Assembly (NCBI GenBank): GCA_964034945.1
Contig: OZ035963.1
Span: forward strand, 65,172,182 to 65,236,181
DNA length: 64,000 nucleotides
Direction: 5' to 3'
From: Chrysopilus asiliformis
Taxonomy: Eukaryota; Arthropoda; Insecta; Diptera; Rhagionidae
The notes below the pieces were generated by a model. It was not told the origin of the DNA, did not search any database, and worked only from the letters and a program-made list of their open reading frames with translations. A program made the position numbers and the translations under genes. This document shows, in pieces, positions 36,420 to 49,716 of this stretch. The first letter of the stretch is position 1; each line of letters opens with the position of its first letter.

Positions 36420-36680
36420 GACCCCTTAAATTGACGATTTTTGAATTTTTCCTCGAAAAAGGTATTTTTTCTATATATTATGATGAAATTTGGGTATTTC
36501 TACTTTTCGGGGTCCCATTTTCGAGAAAGTTCGTGTGTTTTATGGTTACAGATCTCAAATCTGGTGATAGAATTTTAAAAATTCGAAACGGAAGGTCCAT
36601 AAAGACAACGCGTATATCCTTTTTGTTGAAGTTACTTTGGATCGGGTATTTTGAACTGCAGGGAAGGTTCTCTAAAGATA
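36420..36680 (+). mobile_element. family B fragment
   Basis: Contains TTCGGGGTCCCATTTTCGAG, AAAATTCGAAACGGAAGGTC and AAAGACAACGCGTATATCC, a decayed ~122-bp unit of family B in forward orientation. Confidence 0.6.
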
Positions 36681-36733
36681 AACTTTACCCTTCTTTGCTA
36701 AAGAAGGAAAGTATTGTATTCATGATGGAGACC

Positions 36734-36905
36734 AGCTCGCGATTGCGATTACGATTGAAGCTTCTCTACCAATGAGATCAAAGCTTTGAACGATAGGGAC
36801 ATGAAAGCTTTGATCTCATTGATCGAGGAAGCTGAATCGTAATTGCAATCGTAATCGCAATCGTAATCGCAATCGCAATCGTAATCGCAATCGTAATCGC
36901 AATCG
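36734..36905 (+). repeat. inverted repeat plus (AATCGT/AATCGC)n array
   Basis: GCGATTGCGATTACGATTGA with AAGCTTC is mirrored about 100 bp on by GGAAGCTGAATCGTAATTGC. ATGAGATCAAAGCTTTGA and AAAGCTTTGATCTCAT form the inner stem. An array of 6-bp CGTAAT/CGCAAT units extends to 36905. Confidence 0.85.
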
Positions 36906-37149
36906 TTTGTCTGAATTCGGCTTATCTCTACTTCTGCGACAGGAGTTGCTTTGAATCTACCACTCGAATTAATGCCATAAGAGATGTCGACAAATTTTTC
37001 CGGCTAGGGGACTGTCTATAAAATAAGACAGGCTTTCGGACCACCTCTCTACTCCTTGTCGCAATTTTTCGCGATTGTTTGTAAGGAGTTTAACACCGGC
37101 CAATCAAATAGTTCAGATCGCTTTTCTCCTAACTTTGTGATCAATTTTG

Positions 37150-38050
37150 TGGACAACTTCTAAGAAAAAACATAAGAAAAGCTACAATTTCCCGGGGGGC
37201 CAATCGTCAAATACTCTATATGATGACAGACAAAATGTTTATTAAAAAAAATATATCTGAATAGGAGAGGGAGAAAGGAGTGGTCCGATTGGATTTTGAT
37301 GTATGGGTGAGTTATGTAGAATTCTTTTCTAAATACGTTTTATATTAATAAATTTTTAAATTTGACTCACCGTTTTCGAGAAAATTGCAAAAAACTGTTT
37401 GGTTTGTTTGGGGGAGGGGGGAAGGAATTATCCGATTTTGCCTGTTCACGAACTTAGCGTAGCCATTTACGAAAAACCAGACAGACGGACAGGCAGACGG
37501 ACAGGCAGACGGACAGACAGACGGACAGACAGACGGACAGACAGGTGAACAGACAGACGGACAGACAGACGGACAGACAGACGGACAGACAGACGGACAG
37601 ACAGACGGACAGACAGACGGACAGACAGACGGACAGACAGACGGACAGACAGACGGACAGACAGACGGACAGACAGACGGACAGACAGACGGACAGACAG
37701 ACGGACAGACAGACGGACAGACAGACGGACAGACAGACGGACAGACAGACGGACAGACAGACGGACAGACAGACGGACAGACAGACGGACAGACAGACGG
37801 ACAGACAGACGGACAGATAGACGGACAGAGTGACAGATTGACAGACTGACAGACTGATAGAATGACAGACTGACAGACTGACAGACTGACAGACTGACAG
37901 ACAGACAAACAGACAGACAAACAGACAGACGGATAGACGGACAGACAGAGGGACAGATATGCGAAAAGATATGCGGAAAAACCCTGGTGTAGTTCATTTT
38001 TGTGTCCAATGATTGTTTCAATACGTTGCAAACGATATTTTAAATCTAAT
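37150..38050 (+). mobile_element. family A copy with a perfect 12-bp minisatellite
   Basis: Left part CATAAGAAAAGCTACAATTT and AATACTCTATATGATGACAG, then GATTTTGATGTATGGGTGAG and TCACCGTTTTCGAGAAAATT. An (ACGGACAGACAG)n array follows, about 23 perfect units within 37545-37820, decaying to 37960. The right part is ACCCTGGTGTAGTTCATTTT and ATACGTTGCAAACGATATT. All three frames of each strand stay open because the unit is a multiple of three. Confidence 0.88.
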
Positions 38051-39927
38051 TATCATTGAATCGGCTTGAAAACTCTTTCAAGGATCCTCTTATATCTCTT
38101 TGAGGTTTCTCTATTCCTTTTTCAACTGACAAATAAATAAACTGCTTACAAATACTGCAATAAAATCTAGTGAGACACTAAATTAATTTGTCATTAGTTT
38201 TAACTCCTGTGTATGAAAGGAGCTCCCAATTTTGTCGAGAACTTTGCATTTCCATTACGACTCCTGGCGATTCAAATTAAAGTGGCTGAGAGTTCATTTT
38301 GAACACAACCCAAATGAAAACCTCATTTGTAGTGCATTTACTTTCACTACATGAGGACTAAATTTGTTTCTTTTGGACAAACTATTTTCCTGTTCAAACT
38401 ATTTACGTTTCGGTATTTTGATGGTAGATGAAAAGAGAATCATTGTTGCTTTAATAGAATCCGGACAAAAGTTGCTGTTTGTCATGATACCCCACAAGGA
38501 GGCTTTTGTAAATACAAAAAGCTGCCAATGTTCCCAAAAGGATTTTATTCAGAATCCTCAGAATATCCAGACAAAGCGCGACGGGACAGAGAAGGCTCGA
38601 GAAAATGATTTCGAATGAAATCCGACGGAGAAAAGCGATAAGGTGCGTGCTTTTGTGACTGAATATCGGGTGAAAAGCGAGAAAAATCGGGTAACGGAGG
38701 AAAAAAAGCGAATCCCATTGCTGCAAGCTATTTCCACTTTCCACTTTTCCCAGCTGATGCCGACACAGAAATGCTGAGTAATCGAAACACAATGTAAATT
38801 TGCTTCAGGTTTTTGTACGATCCTGGAAAAAGGTGTGTATTCTGATTATGGGCTCGGATGAATCCCAGCGATGTCCTTGTTGTTGGTGTCACCCGATAAC
38901 CGTATAGAATAGCACCATCGGGTGATATTTTGTGCTCACTTTATTACAGATATGGCCGTATTTATATTTATCTATTTTATTTTATTCTGATGATACTTTG
39001 AATGGCGACAGTAACCGGATTTTATCGTACAACCGAAATATTTCTTGCGGAATCATAATATTACACGAAAATATTTTCGTTTCGTTAAATTTTCGGAATT
39101 TTCGATTTCCTATTTCGCTCTATACGTACTACGGGAAGGTGAAAAGATACTCTCGTATAGCGACTTATTTAGATACGTTTTTTTTTGTTGTTGTCACTTT
39201 CTATATGTTCCCTCGGTATTCTCGACACTGAATCCTCATAGATTTTCTTGGTGCGGACAGGAGGAATTTTTGATGCCAGAAGCTATAAGATTTATGGTTT
39301 CATTAGTCATTATGGTTGCCTTGGTATATATTTTCGGGCAATAAGCAGGCTAGGCAGCAACATGAAAGATAAGCAAGTCGAAAAGGACGGGTTTACGACT
39401 TTTCTTCCATACAACGGATCAGTTATCATCTATTATGCCTATAAGAGCTTAAATATAGACCTATAAATTGTAAAATTATATAGAAATGAAGTGAAATTAA
39501 ATTTCTTTTATGCGGCAGCTCGGCTGTTGCCCAATGATATTTTTCAACTTTAAATTGAATTTAATTTAGGTAAATTATTGGTTAAACAAGCCTGTTATTT
39601 TGGTTTGCTTATTTGCCGGGAATCTTTGAAATCAGGTCAACTTTTGGTTCTTTGAAAGATAATTCTTGTTTAATTGAATTCTCGAAAATCTTTTCGAAAT
39701 AATAATAATAATATTTTTTGGAAATTAGGGTTAAAATAGACACTAACAGTTTCCATGAGGCAATCCTGACTTTATTGACTGACTGACTCATCAACGTTCA
39801 GCCCAAAGCCCTGGAGCTAGAAACTTGAAATTTTCACAGTATGTTCCTTCCATGACGCGGACGTTTACTAGGGCGTGGTTTCTCAAAATTTCACCACTGT
39901 GGTGGTAAAAGGGCGTTGATCAGGACG

Positions 39928-40045
39928 CGAAGAGAATTGGGATGCAAAACTGGAGGACATCGGCACGTGACCGGGACCTCTGGCGAGAGACATTGCGGTA
40001 GGCCAAGACCGGAAATCGGTTGTAGCGACGAGAGAAAGAGAAAAG
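39928..40045 (+). mobile_element. second copy of the LINE-tail retroposon
   Basis: Begins CAGGACGCGAAGAGAATTGG, the same 5' point as the 49-kb copy within a base or two. It encodes DAKRIGMQNWRTSARDRDLW and RETLR, then a stop before AKTGNRL, and ends in a short GAGAGAAAGAGAAAAG tail. Flanks share TGAT (GTTGAT left, GTGAT right), a possible decayed target duplication. Confidence 0.82.
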
Positions 40046-40059
40046 TGATAAAAAGGTCG

Positions 40060-40362
40060 GGGTTTTAAAATATTGATTTTTTCCAGGTTAGGAGGAAGGG
40101 ATTTTCGAGGTGGCTAATTTCAACGGGATTTTCGGGGTGGATTTTCGATGGACTTTTGAGAGTTTCGAATTCGAAACGAGAGGTTCTGTAAGAATGACGC
40201 AAATATCTTTCTAGCCATTTTTTTCTTGGAAAAACTCGCATTATAGGGTTTCCAGGACCGTTCAGCACAAATCTGATGCTGCAATTGCAAAATTCAAAAT
40301 TCGACACGCCAAGTTCTTTGGAGCGAAAAACCTTGAACCTGGCAACGCCGGGTATGCTAATA
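40060..40362 (+). mobile_element. family B fragment with Helitron-like end
   Basis: Two decayed units (GAATTCGAAACGAGAGGTTC, CTGTAAGAATGACGCAAATA) are followed by CTTGAACCTGGCAACGCCGG and GTATGCTAAT. The GGCAACGCCGGGTAT...CTAAT end resembles the Helitron 3' hairpin and CTRR-T terminus. Family A sequence begins directly after it. Confidence 0.7.
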
Positions 40363-41121
40363 CTCTATATGAAGATATACAAAATTTAAAAAAACATTAG
40401 AAAAGCTACAATTGCCAGGTGCAAATCATCAAATAATCTATGTGATGACAGACAAAATGTTTATGAAAAAAAAATCCGTTTGTAAGGGAGAGGGGGAAGC
40501 CGCGGTCCGAATGGATTTTGATGTATAGATGAGTTATATAACATCCTATTCTCAATACATTTTATCTCCACAAATTTTTCAATATAACTCACCGTTTTCG
40601 AGAAAAATGCGAAAAAAAACTGTTTCGTTTGTATGGTGGAGGGGGGAAGGAATGGTCCAATTTTGTCTGTCCAAGAACGTAGTCTAACCATTTACGGGAA
40701 ACGTAACTATACCAAATTTCAAGTTTGTAGCTTAGTCCTTTCGAAAGTTATGGTGCTCATGGATGGATGGTGCTCAGGTTACAATGAAACTTTCAAGTTA
40801 CAATGAAACTTTCAGGTTACAATGAAACTTTCAGGTTACAATGAAACTTTAAGGTTACAATGAAACTTTCAGGTTACAATGAAACTTTCAGGTTACAATG
40901 AAACTTTTAGGTTACAGACAGGACAGACAGACAGAAAGACGGGCAAACAGACGTACAAACAGACTGACGGACAGACAGACGGACGAACATTCGAAAATTA
41001 AAATCTTTTGTCATCCCTAACACCTTGGTGTACTTCATTTTTGTGTTCAATGATTGGTTGAATGCGTTACAAACGGTATATTAAATCTAATATGCTTCTA
41101 TATGATTTATCATATAGAGTA
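40361..41121 (+). mobile_element. family A element with defined ends
   Basis: Inverted ends TACTCTATATGA and TCATATAGAGTA bound 761 bp. Inside are GAAAAGCTACAATTGCCAGG, GATTTTGATGTATAGATGAG, a 19-bp tandem array (40767-40916), a short GACAGACA array (40917-40986), ATCTTTTGTCATCCCTAACA and GCGTTACAAACGGTATATTA. No protein is encoded. Confidence 0.8.
40767..40916 (+). repeat. 19-bp tandem repeat
   Basis: About seven to eight copies of AGGTTACAATGAAACTTTC with single-base variants, inside the family A element and immediately before its GACA array. Confidence 0.92.
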
Positions 41122-43549
41122 TAAAAATATCAGTAGTGATCAACACAAACCTTTCCTCTGTAATATGTATTTAGTTTCGGGAAAATTATGTGAAAAATAA
41201 TATTTTTTCAAATATTTTGAAAACCGTCAGAGATACAAACTCCTTTCATAGCCAATCCTTTACAACATATAAATTATATTTTTTACTGACCTTGAAAAAT
41301 CTGTTCAGAAAATGAAAATATTTTCCTTAAGCCCCTTTTTCCCTGACTCGATAATAGTCAAGAAAACGTTTTGTGTTTTTTTTTTCTTTTTGCTCAAAAT
41401 CATCTTTCCGGAAAAGAACCTTTTTTTCTTATTAACCTAAAGTCAAATGTTAAACGAGAATAGCCGATTCGGTTATTTTATCCAAATTTAATTTAAATCA
41501 GAAAAAGAAAAGAAGGTTACCTCCTATTTAAATAAGAGAAATGATTATTGATATAACCTAAATAACCTGCCAAGAAAGATTTTCGATTCGGGGTTCAATT
41601 CGGTTACGGATCTGTAATTTATTTCAATAGGAAACGAAATTCATTGCACCAGAAATAAAATTTAAATTCATCTACGGGGCTTAGCAGTGAACCTTTTCCG
41701 CTTTTCCAAATTTCCAAATTTCACATTTCGGATTTTCTATATTCCTTTTGTCGTGAATCCAATATTTTATTTTTCCTTTCGGTTTTTTTTTTGTTGTCGA
41801 TTTGATGTTGGCCAAGAGCTCTTAAACAGTCGAAATTGTGCGTATATCATTTTCTTCAATGTTCTCTACCTTTGAATACGTAAATAGCTCCTTTGTTGTA
41901 AATAACTATTGACTCAATTTTGTTTTATAAAATTACCCCATATCCCAAGGATATTCCTTTTCTATCCTGTATCTATCTATCGGTTTTTGTTTGTACAACG
42001 AATTCTAGCTGTTGTCCATATATGAATATATCGTGGAGTTTAGTGTGGAAAATTTATCTCAAACATTGAAGGAGGACGAAGAGGAAATTTAACAGGATGG
42101 TCGTATATTTTATAAAACAGGTCCGTGAATCACCGGGAGTTTAGGAAGATCGTCACGATATAAGCTAAAGAATTGAACGTTATCCCTTTTGGGTTTTGTT
42201 TATATAACTTCCGCTTAGGTTCGCCCAAAAACAAACGGTTATAGGTAATCGCTTGACAACCCCCCAAAAAAGGACCTTTCAATCGAGAAAGTGTATTTCG
42301 GGTTTTCCTTCTGAAAAAATCTCGCTAAAATCTCACTGAGTGTGTGCGTGTTCGTATGTCGTCTTCATTTTTATTCCATTTCCCCGGATGTTTTCCCCTG
42401 AAGCATTTTTTTTTATTCCTGCTGAACCTTTTTTTCTTTCTAAAACTTACATGTTTTGATAGGTTATCCCATATTCACTACCTGTCGATATTTCCAAGGA
42501 ACAAAAAGAAAACGGTATTTTTTCTCCCGTAAAACTGATGGGGGATGAAAAAGGATAAATTTCGAATTGATTATATTGGCCCATCTGCGATATTATCGGG
42601 CAAAGGGTCCTTGTTGTTATTCGATTTGTCTTCGTACAGACTTAAAAGCTGAAGTAACAGGAGAAGAAAAACTGTCACTTAATGTTGTAAAATTTGTTTC
42701 CCTGTCATATATTTAAGATTATGTGCGTGTTTGTATGCTTGTTGTTTGGGCAAAAAGGATTTCAGATCATCCGATTTAGAAGATGTTACCTCATCATAGT
42801 TGAAAACAGCACCAATACCAGACAGGATGGGGGATATTGTCAATTTAAAATAAATACGAAATTGGTTATGTTACTATAATAAAAGCTGCCTAAACCAATT
42901 CTGGTGTCAAAATACTTTCCTTCCATTTGTCATTATTTTTATTGGATGTTTTCTTTTACAAAGTATTTTTTTTTCGGTAAGCATTGGTTGTAGATAATGA
43001 GAATTAGCTTTATGGACCCTAAATGGCATTATTTGTTGTTATTAAATTTTGTAACGTTCTTAAAAATTCGACTTTACCACAACGTTTGGGACCCATACCA
43101 CAGGGTCTATTATGCTGAAAATTTATGTAATGAAATTTTGTAGAAAACTGCCATTTCTTCCCTGCTGGCATATTTTATCGTAGATATTGCAATCTTTTCT
43201 TAAGATTTCTAAAATTGTTCTTTGGTTCTGAATATTTATTCAAGAACTACGCGACAACGGCTCAACCGATGTCAATTCAATAAATTAGGTCCTTTTATAT
43301 TCTTCCCTTTTCTTTGAGACCTCACACTTTTTAACATTTGACGCAATCAATTAATGGGGGACCGGTTTTTGGTGTTGAAAAAAGCTTCTCTTAGACCAGA
43401 TCCTGACAGTGAAAAAAGTATTCCATGCCCCGCGAGTCCCCAGCGATAATCCACCACATGCCTGTATGCACATATGTGTTTGTGTGCGTGTGTGTATGTG
43501 CGTGTGTGTGTTGCGTGTCCGTGTTTTGTGTAAGATCGAGATAATCGCA

Positions 43550-44330
43550 AAAATCTCGTCCATTTGTAGAGCAGGAGTGGTCAGATTGAATTTGATGTAT
43601 TCAGAATTTCGTTGAGTCATATTTTGAACCTTTTTTGTCAAAACAAATGTTTCAAAGCAATGAGCCGTTTTCGAGAAAATTGTGAACATTTGTATAGGAG
43701 AGAGGAGAAGGGGGAGGAGAGGAGGGAGGGAGGAGAGGAGGGAGGGTTCAATTTTTCCCATTTTCGGAAAAGCCTTTTCTTCTCACAAAAGCTAAAGAGT
43801 TTTTTTTGCAATTTTCTCGAGAACGGTCAGTCATATTAAAAAATTTATAAATTTTAAATGTGTTTAGAATACTCACCCATACATAAAAATCCCGTCGGAC
43901 AACTGCTCCCCCCTCTCCCATAAAAATGGAATCTGTCTTTCGACTTCGACGCAGCTTTTAACTCTTGACTTCGTCATATCATCAGCTTCAAATTCCCTGG
44001 AGTGACAGTCAGAATCACGTTTAGATTCATAGTGACGATTCCGAGAAATTTCAAACTGCAGATATGGAGAAGTCAAGAGTTAAAAGCTGTGTCGAAGTCG
44101 AAAGACAGAGACGCGTCGAAATACATGATTTGTGCCCTGTTTAAAATATGTTTTTACATATACATCAAAATCCAATCGAACCACTGCTATCCGCCCCTCA
44201 TATACAAATGGATTTTTTCCGCCTCTCCTATACAAATGAACATTTTCTCTGTCATCATATAGAGTATTTGACGATTGGCCCCTGACAATTGTAGCTTTTC
44301 TTATGTTTTTTTTTTAAATTTATTTCTATC
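43550..44330 (-). mobile_element. family A-related copy with internal inverted repeat
   Basis: The reverse left part is recognisable at the right side (CTGTCATCATATAGAGTATT, TGACGATTGGCCCCTGACAA, TTGTAGCTTTTCTTATG). Within it, 43935-43995 and 44050-44110 form an inverted repeat around CTTTTAACTCTTGACTTC and GAAGTCAAGAGTTAAAAG. A purine-rich GGAGGGAGGA stretch lies at 43690-43750. Confidence 0.7.
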
Positions 44331-45436
44331 ATAAAGTGGAACCTCATATTTTTGACCTATATTTTTTAACGCCCCAACCAAGGATTTTTTTTTAAAAACG
44401 ATATATTTACATAGTTTGAAAGACCAACAAAAATTGAAGTTTACATTTTTTTGCGTTACAATTCGAAAAAAAAAAAATTATAGGGTAAATCGTCCTTCTC
44501 TGGTCCCGTGTCGCATATAGCGGAACCCACCTTAAAACCCAATTATTGTCTAAAGTACTTTTTGTACTTTTTTTTGGGGAACCCCTCTTAAAACCGGATT
44601 ATTGCCAAAAGTACTCGTCGAATATTCTTCATATTGCGCAAAGTTTCATTAAAACCGGAGAGTGACACTTCGGTAAGTTTGCTTCTCAGTGTGATTTTTG
44701 AAAACTTTGAGGAAATCAAACTTTTAATTAAGGCTTTAATTTAAATACCTGCCCTGTTCGGTTAAGAGTCATCAACTCTAACGTTGAATGGAAAACTTTT
44801 AGGACTTTCCATTCAAGCAACTGCCCAACTATTCCAACTTCATAACCATCTAATCAGTTGTCCTATCCTAATGAACTCCGGAACTTTTTATCCCCTTCAG
44901 ATGTTCGAATTTTTTTTTCTTATATAAAAAATGTATACAGAAGAAATCCAAAGAAAAGCGAACTGTCTGAAAGATGAAAAACTAGTCTGCGTATTGTCGT
45001 AATTGGTCAACCGTGAGTAACTTTTTCCGATGGCTGAACATGATCCATACTTTACGACTATTGGACCAATATGTGGATGTACAGCCGACGGATATAACGC
45101 CAATAAATCGAAAAGAATCCTTCCGAAAGTTATATTATATTCGACGGAAATCACTGGAGAGATTGGGGGGAATGACATCCACCATCGGGAATTTTCCTTC
45201 TCAATGAATGACTTATACTAATTGGATTATATTTGACGAAGAGACGAATGAACAGATATATATACGAATGCCAATGCAAGGATTCCATCAATGTGGCATA
45301 AACAGGAATACGGAGATAGGCCGAACAAAACCGACACAGGAAGAATTCATTTTCTTTTCTAGATTATCTTATGGTCGTAATTCTTGCTTGGCCGGAAGGC
45401 TTCATTCGTTCAAGTATTCCATGGATAAATAGCTCC

Positions 45437-45626
45437 TTAACTAGACAAATTGTATCCCGTAAGACACTTTTCCAAATATTTATCCCGGCATCCTTCAACA
45501 ATCCCCGATGGCTGGCCTACAATCCTTCTGCCAACTCTGTTTCGCTCGGGATCCGTCAACTTGTCCATCCAATCGAAACCCACTTGGGCAGCCTGAAAAA
45601 CCACCACGGCTAGCGTCAAGAGAATC
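45437..45626 (-). CDS. possible small secreted-peptide exon, unrecognised
   Basis: This minus-strand open stretch follows a strong acceptor (cccttcccacag) and is noticeably richer in G and C than its surroundings. It reads ILLTLAVVVFQAAQVG (hydrophobic, signal-peptide-like), then FDWMDKLTDPERNRVGRR with a dibasic/amidation-type GRR, then IVGQPSGIVEGCRDKYLEKC with two cysteines, and stops at TAA after NLSS. There is no ATG ahead of the hydrophobic segment, so an upstream exon would have to supply it; I could not find one in phase. I recognise no family. It may be a small secreted protein or neuropeptide-like precursor nested in dpr8 intron 2, or a chance open frame. Confidence 0.3.
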
Positions 45627-48600
45627 CTGTGGGAAGGGTGTTTCTCTCAGGAGGACCTCTAGACTCTTTCACTTTTTTGCCTGAGAGAAACGAAAAAAAA
45701 AACTTGGCCGATTGGCAAACAAGGGTGGCGTAATGAAAACCGAAAAAGCCCCTCAGGCGGAAAATTGATGGATAAAATAAGGCGATAATACTGCTTTTTT
45801 GGGGGGAAGTTTTTTTTCTCGTATTTCTCACCACCCCTCCCTCTTTTCCCCGTAATTTTTTTAGTTGGTTTTCACCCTTCGTCATTGCTTGCCTATCCCG
45901 CCTATTGCGTTCGAAGCTATTTCCATGGTCCTTTCAGAACTGGCTTTTGGTAGTCAAAAAAGGAGGATATCTGAATTTTTCCACTTCCTTTCCGTAGTGC
46001 CTTTATCATCTCATGTTAACTTGAGTAGGACGTCCGTCGTTCATCCAAGACTAGGAGCATTTCTCCAGTATTCCTTCTAGTGCTGTTGCTTTTATCCGCG
46101 TTTGTTGTCTAAGGATGTCTTCGTCGTCGTCCTCTGCTGTTATCCAATAACGAGAGTCAATTACTTGTTCTGCTAGTCAAACTGTCAGCAATTCTCTTGA
46201 GAGGATAATTAAACAATATTAATAACAACATCGAATTGCCCTCAAGAAATTAAAGTGAACATTTTCGTAGATGCGGAATCTTCTTTTTTTCCTGGAATAA
46301 TTTAATACGAGATTTTGATATTATGGGAGTTTTCCCGAAATCTGAACATATTTTCACTTAGGCTAGATATTGAAGTTTGGGCGAAAATTTCGGGGAATGA
46401 ATTTTCCATTTAATTTTACATCCTTCCTGCCGAATATTTTTTTTTCTGTCGGTTTTTACTCCTTGTTGGACGGTGATTTTCGGGTCTCATTGCTGGATCA
46501 AGGAATCCGTGGGAAATGGTTCGTACGCCACAGCAAATTTATTTTAATGTTTCACTTTAAGTCTTAATCCAGCAATTTTATTAGAATCGCACGTTCCCCC
46601 GATGGACATTGCCAGCTAGAGGGTGTCTGTGGCTCTGGAGTACATTGGTTCTCGGGGATTTCTTAGTCATTTACAAGGATTTCATCCAATGAGGGCAATA
46701 TTTAAAATAATGGTGCTCTCAATTGGATTAGGATTATCCCGTAGTTAAAAAAATTCTGAAAAATTGCAGCTATATAAAACATTGTCTAATCCACCTAACG
46801 GTGAAATTTTATATTTCTTACATAATTAAATCTCATATGATGAAAATAATTGTGTATGCTGTTGAAGTTTTTTATGTACTAAAACTTTTAAAAACTCGGA
46901 AATTAATTGAGGTAGAAATTTACTAAGATTTAAACTTTTACCAAAATTTAAACCCCGTCCAAAAACGAGAAAAATTGAACAACCTCTTCTCTCTTCCCCC
47001 TTCCCCCTTTTCCCATTCCTCTTCCCACTTCACCCTCCCCCATACAAATGGAAAAGATTTTTGCAATTTTCTCGAAAACGGTTGATTTTTTAAAAATCTT
47101 TGGGACGATAGCAACTTTCGAATAAACCGCTAAAAAAAGGTAAAAATAAATCTAGTTTTCTTTTCGATTTTTCATTAAATAATTAAATAAAAAAAATAAA
47201 CAAAAATTTTAGAGACAAAAACATTTAAAAACTCCGGAACTAATTGAGGTAGAATTTTTAAATTTGGGCTTTAACCAAAATTTTAACTCTCTCCAAAAAC
47301 GAGAAAAATAGAACAACCCCGTCCCTCGGCCCCCTCCCCCTTCCATCTTTCCCCTTTCCTTTCCCCTTTCCTTTCCCGTTCCACTTTCCCCTTAACCCCC
47401 CCCCCCCCCCCCCCCTTTCTCAAAAACGGTCAATTTTTTACAAAATCTCGATAACCGCTTTCGAATGTAAAAAACCGCTAAAAAAGGTAAAAATAAATTT
47501 AGTTTTCTTTTCAATTTTTCATTAAATAATTAAATAAAAAAATTTCACTAATATTTGTTTTTTTTTTCTCGTGCGTTAACTAGAAACAGGATATTAAAAT
47601 AAATTTGGCGTTCTTTTTTCTTATTTAAAGAAGTTTGTGTCAAAATTTGGAATTTTCTTAAAGAGATTATTCCCTACTTCTATATAAACTTTTTCCACGC
47701 CCCGTGAATTTAATTCCAGTTAACGCTAAATTTATAAAATTCCCCCTGAAAAATTCCTTTAAAGTGTAAAACAACATAGGATAATTCCATTGTAACAGAT
47801 GAGAGGTTATCTTTTGACCCCATTTAAAGTTAACCCTAAATACCCAATTTTCAGAGAATCCCATTTTTTAAGGGCGGTTTCTGAATTCGTATTTTCAAAT
47901 ACCTAAAAGTATAAAACATATAAACGCACATTTAAAGCGGTGTGAAGGGCGGTCACGAAACGAAGCAAACAACGTAAAGAATGTGAAATTCACATGTGTT
48001 TTCCTTCACACACTCGGAAGCATTTCCTGAGGGCCAAACTGATGCCTCCAATTTTATTATCATTTTAAAGGTTCACGTTTTTATTTCCGATACACGGCCA
48101 TATATCCATAAAAAAAATATAGGGAGACTTATGGCCCAATCGAAGTGTATTTAATGGGTTTCTCGTTGGGGAATGAGGGCCATTTGTATGTTGCTGAATC
48201 GAAACCCGATGTAAATAAATCTCATGGAAATTTAGATTTAGGAATTCTTTGATTTTAAATCGCATATATCGAATTTTATTCATCTAATGATGTCCTTGAT
48301 GGATGAGCCTACTATTTTTCGGGTTCATTTCTTTGATCTTTTGCCCCTTGAAAATGGCTCGCGTCCCTTAAAAATGATACATGACACGTCTCGGATAGGA
48401 TAAGAAACCGATACTCATATCCCTTTATTGTATTGGAACATCCCACTATTTTTCGTTTCCCGTTAAGTTATTCCGTAGCAAATATTGCCATAGATTTAAT
48501 CAGAATATTCGATTTTAGCAAATGTTGCCAACGAAGCTGATCTGTTTTCAATAAACATTTCCGGGAAATTGCGTACATTCCGGATATTAGTTGAACATTA

Positions 48601-49089
48601 CATCCATTATTTTTAGGTTTGGTTTCCTATTCCTGGAATCAATATATTTTTAATAGAAGTAATTACACGTTTTTATTACTGCTATTAATTAATAAATGTG
48701 TTCGTTAAATTTTGAAATAATGATCGATTTTAATTCTAATGTTATCAACCCCATTTTTTCATTACATCGGCAAGAAACAAAAATTTCATTCACATTGAAA
48801 AGATTAGATATAAAAAAAATGGAGAAATCGGATACTATCCAGTAAAACTGATTCAACAAATAGTAAACCTAAAATTCGGAGTTGAATACCTACAGTGTAA
48901 CCAAAAGAAAATTTTAAAAAAAATTCAAAGTGCAAAATTTCAAAAAATTAAAAGTTGAAAATTAAAGTACCAAAATTATTTTTTTGCGCGTACTATTCTT
49001 AAAAAAAATAAGTTGTACTTAGCCTGGCTAAGATCTAGAAATTCTGGGGCTTAAATAATTTTAGGTTGCTAAGTTTCGTTGGTGCAAAC

Positions 49090-49313
49090 CATGGCCGAAT
49101 TATACAAGGTCTGCTTGACAGCTCGGTCTCTCTTGGCTCTGACGTCATCGGCAAGAAATTCTTATAAGACTCAATGGGAATTTTCCCTAATTCTCAAATC
49201 TAGCTAAACAACTCCGTACGCACAATCAACATTACAAAGAATTTCTTGCCGATGACGTAGCAAAATGGTGGCTGTTAAAAAATAACCAGTAGACCTTGTA
49301 TAATTCGGCCATG
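49090..49313. mobile_element. MULE-like MITE with 9-bp duplication
   Basis: Inverted ends CATGGCCGAATTATACAAGG and CCTTGTATAATTCGGCCATG are flanked by GGTGCAAAC on both sides (49081-49089, 49314-49322). Internal GACGTCATCGGCAAGAAATT and its near inverse lie inward. A 9-bp duplication suggests the Mutator superfamily. The empty site is visible in the copy at 29036-29180. Confidence 0.9.
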
Positions 49314-49369
49314 GGTGCAAACGGCTCTAAGTGTTGTATAAAGATTTATCACAAAATATAGCTCTCACT

Positions 49370-49668
49370 CCAAAAAAAGGACCAGGAAGACCGTGTCATG
49401 CTCTCTCTCTCTTTCTCTCTTTCTCTCTTTCTCTCTTTCTCTCTTTCTCTCTTTCTCTTTCTTTTTCTCTTTCTTTCTCTTTCTTTTTCTCTTTCTTTCT
49501 CTCTTTCTCTCTATCTTTCTCTCTTTTCTTTCTTTCTCTCTTTCTTTCTCTCTTTCTCTCTTTCTTTCTCTCTTTTCTTTCTTTCTCTCTTGCTTTCTCT
49601 CTCTCTCTTTCTTTCTTTCTCTCTCTTTCTTTCTCTCTCTCTCTCTCTCTTTTTCTCTTTCTTTCTCT

Positions 49669-49716
<48 letters not shown>

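Noticed and set aside
37345..38031. Long open frames (up to 228 aa) of RLSVRLSV/CPSVCPSV type and the RQTDRQTD frame on the other strand
   Set aside because: They are translations of a 12-bp satellite, which cannot create stops in any frame. There is no real codon structure.
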